Notes: generated by a model not told the origin, from the letters alone. A DNA stretch of 64,000 nucleotides from JANLQX01 sp031423635 (GCA_031423635.1 JANPFX010000083.1:6366-70365); one strand, 5' to 3'. Positions 16,586 through 24,329 are shown, numbered from the stretch's first letter. Made by a program: numbers and translations.

Positions 16586-17614
16586 TCAGGGCAGGAGGTC
16601 GGAGACGACCTCGCGTACGCATCGCAGCGGCGCGTTCCAGGCTTGAGCTGCCCCGAAGCGCTCGGTGAGGGACACCACGGAGATCATCGACGCGTCCAGC
16701 GATGACGGGAGCACGAAATCCTCGCCGAGGTCGCCGGCGATGACGACAACCGGGACACCGGCATCGCGAGCGAGTTCACAGACACCCCCGACGACCTTGC
16801 CGTTGAACGACTCCGTATCGCAGCGCCCTTCGCCGGTGTAAACGATGTCAGCAGCGGCTATGGCGTCCACGAGGCCGACCTCCTCGGCGACGAACGAGAA
16901 GCCGGAGGTGACACGGGCACCGATGCTGACCAGCGCTCCGGCAAGCCCGCCCGCCGCGCCGGTCCCCGGAATCGACCGGATGTCGATGCCGCGCTCGAGA
17001 ACATAGCGATCGGCGAGTTGTTCGAGCCGACGGGTCAGCAGACCGACCTGCGCCGGTGACGCTCCCTTCTGCGGACCGAAGTCGGTGGCCGCCCCGGTGA
17101 ACGTCGTCTGGACATCGCAGGCGACGAGAAAGTCGACGCCACGGAACCGGGCCAGAGGCGCCATCGCGTTCAAGGCGCCAAGGCCACCGTCGGTCGTAGC
17201 CGAGCCGCCGAGGGTGACGACGATGCGTTTTGCTCCGGCGACGAGGGCTTCGGCAATGAGCTGGCCGGTTCCGTAGGTCGTCGCATCGAGTGGACGATTC
17301 CGGTCCGGTCCACCGACCAAGTCGAGCCCCGACGCCTGGGCCATCTCGATGATGGCTGTGCGATCCCGCATCAACCACACCGCCTCGACCGGCTCACCCA
17401 GCGGGCCAGTCACGGTCGATCGGCGAAGCCGGCCGCCCTGCGCCGACAGTGCGCCGATGGTCCCCTCACCCCCGTCCGCCATGGGACGGACCAACGCCTC
17501 GAGGCCTCGCTCCCAGGCGACGTCAGCGACCACCCGGCACAGGTCCGAAGCGGATGCCGTGGAGCGGAACTTGTCGAAGCACGCCAGGACGACAGGCGTC
17601 GCCGGCGTCGGCAT
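16586..17614 (-). CDS. glxK: glycerate kinase (GlxK/GarK family)
   Basis: A 342-residue enzyme phosphorylating D-glycerate with ATP. The family pattern is clear: VLACFDKFRSTASASD at the start, ADGGEGTIGAL, the motif RIVVTLGGSATTDGGLG, LVACDVQTTFTGAATDFGPQKG, and a C-terminal GEGRCDTESFNGKVVGGV with VVVIAGDLG. The start is ATG 17614, 4 nt after the stop of the LytR_C gene, so the two are cotranscribed. The GlxK family makes 2-phosphoglycerate; the exact product here is not shown. Confidence 0.88.
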   Translation of the reverse strand: MPTPATPVVLACFDKFRSTASASDLCRVVADVAWERGLEALVRPMADGGEGTIGALSAQGGRLRRSTVTGPLGEPVEAVWLMRDRTAIIEMAQASGLDLVGGPDRNRPLDATTYGTGQLIAEALVAGAKRIVVTLGGSATTDGGLGALNAMAPLARFRGVDFLVACDVQTTFTGAATDFGPQKGASPAQVGLLTRRLEQLADRYVLERGIDIRSIPGTGAAGGLAGALVSIGARVTSGFSFVAEEVGLVDAIAAADIVYTGEGRCDTESFNGKVVGGVCELARDAGVPVVVIAGDLGEDFVLPSSLDASMISVVSLTERFGAAQAWNAPLRCVREVVSDLLP

Positions 17615-17618
17615 CGGT

Positions 17619-18266
17619 CTAGGCGCCGGCGACCGGTCCCGCCGTCGCCGTGGGCGCGTTGCCGCTTCCGGTCTGGGCAGCGAACCGGTCGGCCATCGCG
17701 GCGTCGACGACGACGAGAATGTCGTAGGGCTCGGCGACGGTGATCCCGGTCTTGACCGGCGGGGGCACGGGCATGGCGCCGATGGATCCGGTGATCCCCA
17801 GCAACGTCGCGATGTCCGACGCCTCGACCTGGAAATCGGCGTTGAAGTACACGACGCCACTCAGGGTGGACGAGTTCGCATCGACGGATTTGCGCAGGTT
17901 GTACTGATTCGTCTTCAGGTAGTCGGCAACCCGCGACGCTGCCCGGTTCTTGCCCGATCCGTTGATCACGAGCACGTTCACGAGCGCCGGAGCCCGCCGC
18001 GTGACCGCCGGGGTCGAGGCAGGCGTGGTCACCACGGCACCTGCTGCGTCGGTCGTCAGCGCTGCGCTGTCGTCGACCGGAGCCTCGGTGTCGTTCGATG
18101 CGGCCGACGGGGAGTCGATCACCAGTTTCGGGGTGTCGTTCACCCCCCGGAGGAGGAGCAGACCGAGCACCAGTGCACCGAGGAGCAGGAGGAGGCCACG
18201 CGCCGCCGCCTGACCGGCCGAGCGGCCGTACGACGAGTCTGCGTTGGTTTGACGCCCTTGGCTCAT
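17619..18266 (-). CDS. membrane-anchored LytR_C-domain protein
   Basis: A 215-residue protein with a short cytoplasmic N-terminus, one transmembrane helix (ARGLLLLLGALVLGLLLL) and an extracytoplasmic Ser/Thr/Ala-rich linker. A LytR_C domain follows from about residue 105: VNVLVINGSGKNRAASRVAD, LSGVVYFNADFQVEASDIATLLGI and YDILVVVDA. LytR_C domains are found on or beside LCP enzymes that attach polymers to peptidoglycan. This protein has no LCP domain, so a regulatory or accessory wall role is inferred. GAGGT precedes ATG 18266. TAGGCT at 18316-18321 is a likely -10. Confidence 0.8.
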   Translation of the reverse strand: MSQGRQTNADSSYGRSAGQAAARGLLLLLGALVLGLLLLRGVNDTPKLVIDSPSAASNDTEAPVDDSAALTTDAAGAVVTTPASTPAVTRRAPALVNVLVINGSGKNRAASRVADYLKTNQYNLRKSVDANSSTLSGVVYFNADFQVEASDIATLLGITGSIGAMPVPPPVKTGITVAEPYDILVVVDAAMADRFAAQTGSGNAPTATAGPVAGA

Positions 18267-18653
18267 GGGTGACCTCTTGTCTTCGTGACGCCCGCAGGCG
18301 TACCCCAAAACGAGGAGCCTACCGATCGCCAGCAGGCGCCGGACGGATTCGGTCAGGAGTGTGGCGGATTGTCGACGACGAGACCGCGCCGCCAACGGAG
18401 CCGAGTGTCAGATTTGAACTGATGACCTGCTGTTTACACGGGAGACTTGGCCCATGCCGGCTGATGTCGTTCCGTTCTCTCCAATCCGCTGACCAGCGGT
18501 TACTCGCATCTTATGCGTACGTAGCACCACTCGCCGGACTGGTTGAAACGCAGCGGATTGATACATTCGAGATACATCGACGTTCATCGATCCGTGCGGC
18601 GCGTCCGCTCACCACACCACGGGCCCCGACGTCATCGCCGGGACCTTTCCGAG
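18267..18653. other. intergenic region with the tRNA-Thr fragment
   Basis: 387 nt between the LytR_C gene and parE. It contains the LytR_C promoter region, the 42-nt tRNA-Thr fragment at 18397-18438, and about 215 nt of lower-GC sequence with small imperfect repeats (GATACATTC, GATACATCG). I find no convincing reading frame and no integrase remnant. Confidence 0.5.
18397..18438 (-). repeat. tRNA-Thr 3'-half fragment (attachment-site-like direct repeat)
   Basis: This 42-nt stretch matches 19682-19723 of the intact tRNA-Thr gene at 41 of 42 positions, from the anticodon loop to the discriminator and first C of CCA. Identity stops abruptly on both sides. It is not a functional tRNA because the 5' half is missing. 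This is the classic product of site-specific integration into a tRNA 3' end. Confidence 0.8.
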
Positions 18654-18983
18654 CTACGGAGCAGCGTCGGTGACGATCTCCGATGCCACGTCTCGCCGGA
18701 CGTGGAGAACGCGCCACACTTCGCTGCGCTCTTCGGCGATCACGTAGAACACGAGATACGGGAACCGGGTCAACGGACGGGCGCGCAGATCGGCTATATC
18801 GAGTTCGTAGGCGAAGCGGAGACTTCCCGCCTGGGGGGAGCGTGCGATCTGGCCGAGAACCCGCTCAACCGCGTCAACGAATCGCAACGCAACGTCGCCA
18901 CCTGCTTCGGCGAGGTAGTAGTCGGCGGCCGCGTCGATATCCGTCGCCGCTGCCGCTCGCAGGTGGACGGACTTCTCCGACAT
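18654..18983 (-). CDS. parE: ParE/RelE-superfamily toxin
   Basis: A 109-residue protein with the RelE/ParE fold pattern: VHLRAAAATDIDAAADYYLAEAG at the N-terminus, AVERVLGQIARSPQAGSLRF, then RARPLTRFPYLVFYVIAEE and WRVLHVRRDVASEI. ParE toxins poison DNA gyrase, whereas RelE toxins cleave mRNA on the ribosome. The tail RVLHVRRD and pairing with ParD favour ParE. It follows its antitoxin by 5 nt, the usual order. It lies in the tRNA-Thr-bounded insert, so stabilisation of that insert is a reasonable inference. Confidence 0.85.
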   Translation of the reverse strand: MSEKSVHLRAAAATDIDAAADYYLAEAGGDVALRFVDAVERVLGQIARSPQAGSLRFAYELDIADLRARPLTRFPYLVFYVIAEERSEVWRVLHVRRDVASEIVTDAAP

Positions 18984-18988
18984 TCGAA

Positions 18989-19222
18989 TCAGCCCGCAGT
19001 TCGAATCCGCCCGCGCACTGCCTCGAAGTACGACGAATCAGCAATCGGACCCGGAGCCGACGCGGCACCATCGAGAAGCGCACGTCGAAGCTGCTGACGG
19101 TCTTTGTCTCGGCGGATGAGATCACGCACATACTCGCTCGTCGACCCATAACCGCCCGCTCCGACCTGATCATCGACGTAGGCCTTGAGCTCATCAGGGA
19201 GCGACACGTTCATGGTCGACAT
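18989..19222 (-). CDS. parD: ParD-type ribbon-helix-helix antitoxin
   Basis: A 77-residue protein. The N-terminal ribbon-helix-helix is MSTMNVSLPDELKAYVDDQV, GGYGSTSEYVRDLIRRD, the CopG/ParD DNA-binding pattern. The C-terminal part (FEAVRGRIRTAG) would wrap the toxin. ParD normally neutralises ParE and represses its own operon. A perfect inverted repeat sits directly in the promoter. The start is ATG 19222 or the in-frame ATG 19213. TAGAAT 6 nt upstream suggests a leaderless transcript. Confidence 0.85.
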   Translation of the reverse strand: MSTMNVSLPDELKAYVDDQVGAGGYGSTSEYVRDLIRRDKDRQQLRRALLDGAASAPGPIADSSYFEAVRGRIRTAG

Positions 19223-19228
19223 GTGAGG

Positions 19229-19258
19229 ATTCTACCGCCTTATGGCAAAGCTTGCCAT
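19229..19258 (-). promoter_or_regulatory. parDE promoter and autoregulatory operator
   Basis: TAGAAT (19229-19234, minus strand) is the -10, 6 nt from ATG 19222. Just upstream, ATGGCAA and TTGCCAT form a perfect 7-bp inverted repeat with a 3-nt spacer (19242-19258), placed in the -10/-35 interval where a ParD dimer would block polymerase. Confidence 0.6.
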
Positions 19259-19346
19259 CCCTTCCACCCCGAATCGACACCCCGGTGGGTTGACAAGACA
19301 CGAAGTCGAGGGGCGGCAGGTGTGTCTTCGTCAATGGCCTCTCGGA

Positions 19347-19559
19347 TCACGGCACGGCCGGACGCAACAAGCGATTTGATCCGTTTGTCGGCGATGTCGC
19401 AACGAGGTCGGAGCCGATCACGCTGGCGAGCTTCTCGAGCGTTTCGAGGGTCGGTCGGACTCCGCCTCGTTCCAAGCGAGCAATCGCGGATTGTGTCGTG
19501 CCCATTCGTTCGGCGAGTTCGGCCTGCGTGAACCCTGCGTCGGTACGGATCCGGTGCAC
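19347..19559 (-). CDS. XRE-family helix-turn-helix protein, possibly N-terminally truncated
   Basis: 70 residues from GTG 19559. The XRE/Cro helix-turn-helix is clear: RIRTDAGFTQAELAERMG, TTQSAIARLERGG, TLETLEKLASVIG. Related HigA-type antitoxins usually have about 20-30 more residues before this domain. The frame stays open upstream through ALTKQGQAAN-like sequence into the tRNA boundary without an obvious ATG or GTG. The gene may have lost its start at the integration junction. It lies 125 nt ahead of parDE and may be an extra regulator or an orphan antitoxin. Confidence 0.6.
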   Translation of the reverse strand: MHRIRTDAGFTQAELAERMGTTQSAIARLERGGVRPTLETLEKLASVIGSDLVATSPTNGSNRLLRPAVP

Positions 19560-19680
19560 GAGAGCGCGGAACGCCGAGACCCGCGCTTCGCCGTCGTTCG
19601 CCGCTTGGCCTTGCTTGGTCAGCGGGGTGCGGCCTTTGCGTTCGGTCCAGCTGGTTCGGCTGCCTTCGCTGGCACCGATC

Positions 19681-19755
19681 TGGAGCCGAGTGTCAGATTT
19701 GAACTGACGACCTGCTGTTTACAAGACAGCTGCTCTACCCCTGAGCTAACCCGGC
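19681..19755 (-). tRNA. tRNA-Thr (anticodon TGT)
   Basis: The minus strand folds into a cloverleaf. The acceptor GCCGGGT pairs with ACTCGGC (one G-T pair). The anticodon stem GCTGT/ACAGC carries loop CTTGTAA (TGT), and the T arm contains GTTCAAATC. Discriminator T and an encoded CCA end it at 19681. Its 3' half is duplicated at 18397-18438, marking it as an integration target. Confidence 0.93.
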
Positions 19756-19784
19756 GAGGTTGATCCCAATCGTAGAACCGTGGT

Positions 19785-20924
19785 TCAGACCCGGTGGCGA
19801 CCCATCTCGAACATCGCCACTGCGCCGGCGACGCTGGCATTGAGCGACGGGAGCGCCCCGCGCAGCTGTATCCGGGCAATCGAATCGCACCGGGCGCGCA
19901 CAAGGCGGGAAAGCCCTGATCCTTCTGCTCCGATGACGATGACGAGCGGCTCGTCACCCAGGTGAGCCAGCGAATACAGGTCGTCGGGACCGTCGGCGTC
20001 GAGACCGACGATCCACGCGCCGGCCTTCTTCGCATCGAGCATCGCCGTGGGCAGCCCGCCGACGAGGGCCATCGGCACCCGCTCGACAGCTCCGGCCGCA
20101 GCCTTTGTCACCGTCGGGGTGACGTGCACCGCCCGGTGCCGTGGAAGTACGACTCCGGTGATGCCCGCGCCATCAGCGCTACGAAGGAGCGCTCCGAGGT
20201 TCTGGGGATCGGTGACCTGATCGACGAAGAGGAGGAACGGCAGCCGTCCGCCGCGAGGCCGCAGCATGTCGTCGAACTCCATCTCGGCGATCTCGTCGGC
20301 GAACGCCAGCACACCCTGCGGCGCCTCCGTTCGCGCCTCCGCGAAAAGTTGGTCGCGGGTGACGACCCGCACCGGCACTCGCCCTTCACCGGCGAGTTGT
20401 TCGATCTCCGCGAGGATCGGCGAATCGTCGGACCCATCAGCCATCCAGACCTCGCGCACGCGGCGGCGACCGGCAAGGAGGAGTTCGCGTACCGCCTGGC
20501 GTCCTTCGACCTGATCGCCCCCCAGGCCGCGGGGTGCGCGTGGGCGCAGCGGGGCACCCATGGCCGCCGTACTGCGTGATCCGCGCGGTGGCTTCCCGCC
20601 GAAGCTCCCGGGCCCGGGTCGTGTGGAACGACCGCCGGGAGCACGGCTTCCCGGAGCCCGCCCCGATCCGCCGAGCGAACCCGTTCCCGACGGCCGGGCT
20701 GCGCCAGCGTCCCGGGGAGCACCCGCGGACGATCCGCCGCGACTCGTTCCTCGAGGTGCCGCATCGGATCCTCGCGACCCTCCTGTCGCGCCACCACGCG
20801 GACCAGCCGGAGCGTCTCTCGGCCCCCCACGCGAGGTCCCGCCTGACGCACCACCGCGGCCCGGCGCCCCTCGTGTGGTTCCGGTCTTGGGTGCGCGGTC
20901 GGGCCGCTGTCCTCCGCGATTCAT
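19785..20924 (-). CDS. rlmB: 23S rRNA Gm2251-type 2'-O-methyltransferase (TrmH/SpoU family)
   Basis: A 379-residue protein. The first 120 residues are a low-complexity Gly/Arg/Ser/Pro-rich tail, probably disordered and RNA-binding. The substrate-binding domain follows (QVEGRQAVRELLLAGRRRV), then the SpoU knot: DQVTDPQNLGALLRSADGAG, VIVIGAEGSGLSRLVRARCD and PSLNASVAGAVAMFE, the three SPOUT motifs. It uses S-adenosylmethionine. ATG 20924 (MNRGGQRPD) is the likely start; longer frames upstream are not protein-like. In many actinobacteria this gene follows cysS in the carD-ispD-ispF region; here an MFS gene occupies that place. Confidence 0.88.
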   Translation of the reverse strand: MNRGGQRPDRAPKTGTTRGAPGRGGASGGTSRGGPRDAPAGPRGGATGGSRGSDAAPRGTSRGGSSAGAPRDAGAARPSGTGSLGGSGRAPGSRAPGGRSTRPGPGSFGGKPPRGSRSTAAMGAPLRPRAPRGLGGDQVEGRQAVRELLLAGRRRVREVWMADGSDDSPILAEIEQLAGEGRVPVRVVTRDQLFAEARTEAPQGVLAFADEIAEMEFDDMLRPRGGRLPFLLFVDQVTDPQNLGALLRSADGAGITGVVLPRHRAVHVTPTVTKAAAGAVERVPMALVGGLPTAMLDAKKAGAWIVGLDADGPDDLYSLAHLGDEPLVIVIGAEGSGLSRLVRARCDSIARIQLRGALPSLNASVAGAVAMFEMGRHRV

Positions 20925-21003
20925 GGCCCCGACGCTACTGGGCGCTTTCCATGCCGGTCCCCGCTCGTCTGGTGAGCGAAACCTTCGAGGGTGTCTCGAC
21001 GCC

Positions 21004-21107
21004 TCACGCGCACATCGGGCGGGTTTCACGCGCACATCGCCGTCGCGGCGCGGCAAATCGGACGGGATGACCCGAGGTGCGCGTGGAAACAGCTGATCTG
21101 CGCGTGA
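21004..21107. repeat. four copies of a short intergenic repeat
   Basis: Two minus-oriented copies (tcacgcgcacatc at 21004-21016 and 21026-21038) are followed by two plus-oriented variants (gaggtgcgcgtgg at 21074-21086, gatctgcgcgtga at 21095-21107). The consensus is GANNTGCGCGTGRA. The rest of the 225-nt gap between rlmB and the MFS gene holds no reading frame I would support. Confidence 0.6.
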
Positions 21108-21149
21108 ATCGCCCACCGGTACGCGCCTCAGCAGCAGCACGGCCCACGC

Positions 21150-22403
21150 TCAGGTCGGACGGGGCACCGCAGCGCGGCGCTCCCGTTCGGCCAGCGCCGA
21201 CGGGTTGGTCCGGTCGTCGTAGTGCCAGAAGTCGTGCAGCCCGCGGCCGACGGCGAGCGAACCCACGCTGCACGCCACTCCACCGCTGACGATGCCCCCG
21301 GCCACCCCGAAGAGCCGAGCGGCCACTCCGGATTCGACGCCGCCGAGCGTCGGCCCGACCGAGTAGCTGACCATCTCGATCCCGGCGAGGCGCCCCCGTA
21401 CGTCGTCGGGAATGGTCTGGTTCCAGATCGTCTGACGAAACACCCCCGACACCGCGTCAGCGGCACCGGCGAAGACGAAGCAGCTGAACGCCGCGAGCAG
21501 GGTCGGCGAGAGGCCCATGCCCACGACACCGGCACCCCAGGCCACCGCGGCCAGGGCGATGGCGCGACCGTGACGGTGGACGCTCGTGGTCCATCCCGTC
21601 GTGAGCGACGCGATTCCTGCGCCGATCACCGGGGCCGCGCTGAGCAGTCCGTAGGCGCTGGCGTCGCCGAACTTCTTCGAGAATGCCGGAAGGAGCGCGA
21701 GCGGCATCCCGAAGAACGTCGCGACGATATCGACCACGTAGGTCCCGAGCAACTCCTGACGACTTCGCGCGTACCGCAACCCCGTTCTGATCGAACCGAG
21801 CCCGATCGGTTCGGCGCTCTCCCGACGCGGAGTGGCCACCACCCCGAGGAACAGCGCGAGGGCCGGGAGCACGGTGGCCGCATCGACGAGATAGACCGCA
21901 GTCACCCCGAAGGCATCGATCAGGACACCGCCGACGAGCATCCCGAGCAGGAACGCCGTGGACCATCGGAGTTGATTGAGACGGGCGAGGGCACCGACTT
22001 CGTCGTGGGCGACGATTCGAGCGAACGAGGCCTCGAGTGCAGGTCGCTGGATCCCGTCGATGATCGAGAGCAGCACGACCACGACGAAGATCATCGGCAC
22101 CGGTACCCGGTCGCTGGCACCGATCGCGGCCAGGGCGAGGGCACACGCCATCAGCGAGAGTTCGCCACCGATGATGAGGCGGCGCCGGTCGAGCGCGTCG
22201 GCGAGCGCACCGCCGAGAAGGGCGCTGAACACGAGCGGGACTGCCTCGGCCAGACCGAGCAACCCCACGATCAGCGAACTTCCCGTTCGTTCGTAGACGT
22301 GGAACGGCACCGCGATGAAGGTGGCCGCCGATCCGATCCGCGAGATGAACAGCCCCAGCCAGAGCCGACGGATGTCCGGATGACGAAGCGGTCGGAGATC
22401 CAC
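21150..22403 (-). CDS. major facilitator superfamily exporter (MFS_3/EntS-like)
   Basis: A 417-residue membrane protein with about 12 hydrophobic helices. The MFS loop 2-3 signature is GGALADALDRRRLIIGGE. The opening RHPDIRRLWLGLFISRIGSAATFIAVPFHVYE is typical of the enterobactin-exporter-like MFS_3 group, which exports drugs or siderophores. It starts at GTG 22403, 9 nt after the ispF stop, and so belongs to the carD-ispD-ispF transcription unit. The substrate is unknown. Confidence 0.8.
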   Translation of the reverse strand: MDLRPLRHPDIRRLWLGLFISRIGSAATFIAVPFHVYERTGSSLIVGLLGLAEAVPLVFSALLGGALADALDRRRLIIGGELSLMACALALAAIGASDRVPVPMIFVVVVLLSIIDGIQRPALEASFARIVAHDEVGALARLNQLRWSTAFLLGMLVGGVLIDAFGVTAVYLVDAATVLPALALFLGVVATPRRESAEPIGLGSIRTGLRYARSRQELLGTYVVDIVATFFGMPLALLPAFSKKFGDASAYGLLSAAPVIGAGIASLTTGWTTSVHRHGRAIALAAVAWGAGVVGMGLSPTLLAAFSCFVFAGAADAVSGVFRQTIWNQTIPDDVRGRLAGIEMVSYSVGPTLGGVESGVAARLFGVAGGIVSGGVACSVGSLAVGRGLHDFWHYDDRTNPSALAERERRAAVPRPT

Positions 22404-22412
22404 CGAGGGGAT

Positions 22413-22919
22413 CTAGCGGTCGCGGATGATCAAGGCGCTGGCAAAACACGCAATGCCTTCGCGGCGACCCAACGCGCCCAGCCCCTCGGCTCGTTTCGCC
22501 TTCACGCTTACTGGCGCATCGCACACCGCGCTCAGACGCTCTGCCATCGCCGCTCGGACCGGCGCGAGCTTCGGTGCTTCCAGGACCACCGTGGTGTCGA
22601 CATTGAGCACCGACCAGCCTTCGCCGGCGAGCAACTCCACGGTGGCGGCCAGCAGACGCATCGAGTCGGCACCCTTCCACGCCGGGTCGGTGTCGGGGAA
22701 GTGCTGCCCGATGTCGCCCAAACCGGCGGCGCCCAACAACGCGTCCGTGACGGCGTGGGCAATGGCGTCCGCGTCGCTGTGTCCGACGAGACCGCGCTCG
22801 CCCTCCAGCACCACGCCGCCCAGGATCAACCGCCTGGATGGGTCGTCGGAGAACGGGTGGATGTCGAATCCCTGTCCGACGCGCAGGTCCGAAACGTCGC
22901 TCCTCCTATCGGGCGTCAT
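22413..22919 (-). CDS. ispF: 2-C-methyl-D-erythritol 2,4-cyclodiphosphate synthase
   Basis: A 168-residue enzyme of the non-mevalonate (MEP) isoprenoid pathway. It cyclises CDP-methylerythritol phosphate with release of CMP. The zinc site is visible as GFDIHPF (Asp-x-His) and the second His in GLVGHSDADAIAHAVTDALLGAAGLGDIG. DTDPAWKGADS and NVDTTVVLEAPKL are also characteristic. ATG 22919 is preferred; upstream sequence is the ispD intergenic end (14 nt). The enzyme works as a trimer. Confidence 0.95.
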   Translation of the reverse strand: MTPDRRSDVSDLRVGQGFDIHPFSDDPSRRLILGGVVLEGERGLVGHSDADAIAHAVTDALLGAAGLGDIGQHFPDTDPAWKGADSMRLLAATVELLAGEGWSVLNVDTTVVLEAPKLAPVRAAMAERLSAVCDAPVSVKAKRAEGLGALGRREGIACFASALIIRDR

Positions 22920-22933
22920 CGGGCAACCACCGT

Positions 22934-23641
22934 TTACCGGTACTGTTCCGCAATCGTGTCGAGTTGCGCCCGCAACCAAGTGAGATCTTCATCGGTTGTC
23001 ACCTTACGAGCGAGTGGGTCGCCGGGCACGACGACGACGAGTCCCCCCGAAGCTTCGACCAGGGCAGCGTCATCGGTTGCCTCTCCGCCGGCCGCATGGA
23101 CTCGTCGGAGGACCGCGGCCCGGAAGGCTTGTGGCGTCTGCACCGCCATCAGCGAAGCGCGATCCGGTGTTTCCAGCACCACCCCGGTGCGATCGACCCG
23201 CTTCACCGTGTCGGTCACCGACAGACCCGGGACCGCTGCATCGGCGCCTGCATCGATCGCCGCGAGAAGCCGGGAAAGGACCGCGCCGGGCACGAGGGGC
23301 CGCGCCGCGTCGTGCACGAGGATGATCTCCGCGTCGGACCCGACGGCGGCGAGCCCGGCGCGAACGGAATCGGACCGCGTCGCCCCTCCGGCGACGACGA
23401 GCGCCGCGTTGGTTCCGTGATTGCCCAGGCGATCGGGTGCGACGACCAGAACGACACGGTCACCGCACACTGACCGGACGAGAGACAACGACCAGTCAAC
23501 GACACGCCCAGACCCCAAGGAAAGGTATTGCTTGGCAACGGCACCTCCGAACCGGGCACCGGTCCCGCCCGCCACGACGATCGACCACACGCCGGCGCGC
23601 TCGGTCGCTCGCCTGCCTGCCAGCCAGCGATGGTCGGTCAC
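22934..23641 (-). CDS. ispD: 2-C-methyl-D-erythritol 4-phosphate cytidylyltransferase
   Basis: A 235-residue nucleotidyltransferase that couples CTP to methylerythritol phosphate, two steps before IspF. The CTP-binding loop is SIVVAGGTGARFGGAVAKQYL. The family motif ILVHDAARPLVP and the later LMAVQTPQAFRA are intact. The start is probably GTG 23641; GTG at the VWSIVVAGG segment is also possible and would shorten it by about 17 residues. It lies 27 nt after carD and 14 nt before ispF, the common actinobacterial order. Confidence 0.93.
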   Translation of the reverse strand: MTDHRWLAGRRATERAGVWSIVVAGGTGARFGGAVAKQYLSLGSGRVVDWSLSLVRSVCGDRVVLVVAPDRLGNHGTNAALVVAGGATRSDSVRAGLAAVGSDAEIILVHDAARPLVPGAVLSRLLAAIDAGADAAVPGLSVTDTVKRVDRTGVVLETPDRASLMAVQTPQAFRAAVLRRVHAAGGEATDDAALVEASGGLVVVVPGDPLARKVTTDEDLTWLRAQLDTIAEQYR

Positions 23642-23668
23642 GGGCGATGACGGCCGTACGGGCCGGCC

Positions 23669-24151
23669 TCAGGCCAGGGCGTCGGAGAGTTTCTTCTCGG
23701 CCGTTTCCTCATCGACGTTCAACGCAAACGTGAGCTCGGAGACGAGGATCTGGCGAGCCTTCACGAGCATGCGCTTCTCGCCGGCCGAGAGGCCCTTGTC
23801 CTTGTCGCGGATCGACAGGTTCCGAACCACTTCGGCGACCTGGTAAATATCGCCGGACTTCAGCTTCTCCACGTGGTTCTTGAAGCGCCGCGACCAGTTG
23901 GTCGGCATGCGGGCTTCTTTCTTGGACAGCACCGCGAACACTTCCTCGACCTCTTCGTCGTTGATCACGTCGCGCAGGCCAACCTTTTCGACGTTCTCGG
24001 CGGGTACCGAAAGCGTCAGATCTCCGTACGCCACCTTCAGCACGAGGTACTCGCGCTCTTCACCATTGATGGTGCGCTTCTCCCGTCGTTCGATGATGGC
24101 TGCACCGTGGTGCGGGTAGACGACCTTGTCGCCGACGTCAAACGTCGTCAT
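23669..24151 (-). CDS. carD: CarD-family RNA polymerase-binding regulator
   Basis: A 160-residue global regulator that binds the RNA polymerase beta subunit and stabilises open complexes at rRNA and other promoters. The N-terminal Tudor-like RNAP-interaction domain is FDVGDKVVYPHHGAAIIERREKR and YLVLKVAYGDLTLSVPAENV. The helical DNA-binding domain contains NWSRRFKNHVEKLKSGDIYQVAEVVRNL, including the conserved Trp. AGGAG lies about 8 nt before ATG 24151. It heads the carD-ispD-ispF operon. Confidence 0.96.
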   Translation of the reverse strand: MTTFDVGDKVVYPHHGAAIIERREKRTINGEEREYLVLKVAYGDLTLSVPAENVEKVGLRDVINDEEVEEVFAVLSKKEARMPTNWSRRFKNHVEKLKSGDIYQVAEVVRNLSIRDKDKGLSAGEKRMLVKARQILVSELTFALNVDEETAEKKLSDALA

Positions 24152-24329
24152 GGAGCGGCTCCTGATTGGGGACCACTTGTGCCGCGAACAGCGAGAACAC
24201 AAGAACTAGCGGCTTGCCAGTCTACCGGAACGGCGGAAGTTCCCGAGACGTTGTGGCGCAGGGGTCGCCGAGCCGTCCCAGCCGGCGCAGTTTGTGGCTG
24301 TCGTCACATCATCGAACGGAGGTCCGAAG

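Larger units (their letters stand above)
18439..19680. mobile_element. 1.24-kb tRNA-Thr-bounded insertion carrying parDE and an XRE gene
   Basis: The segment between the intact tRNA-Thr 3' end and the duplicated 42-nt fragment. It holds an XRE gene, ParD and ParE, all on the minus strand. There is no recombinase, so it is a stripped or decayed island, or one mobilised in trans. Boundaries are set by the direct repeat; the transfer history is inference. Confidence 0.6.

Noticed and set aside
18397..18438. A second tRNA-Thr gene
   Set aside because: Only the 3' half is present; the D arm, anticodon 5' stem and 5' acceptor strand are missing.
18439..18653. An integrase remnant next to the tRNA fragment
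   Set aside because: All three minus-strand frames were read; none shows the tyrosine recombinase C-terminal motif, and stops are frequent.
21222..23420. A 732-codon plus-strand open frame across the MFS, ispF and ispD genes
   Set aside because: It spans three genes with clear catalytic or transport motifs on the other strand. Its composition (rich in Arg, Glu, Asp, His) is that of an antisense shadow.
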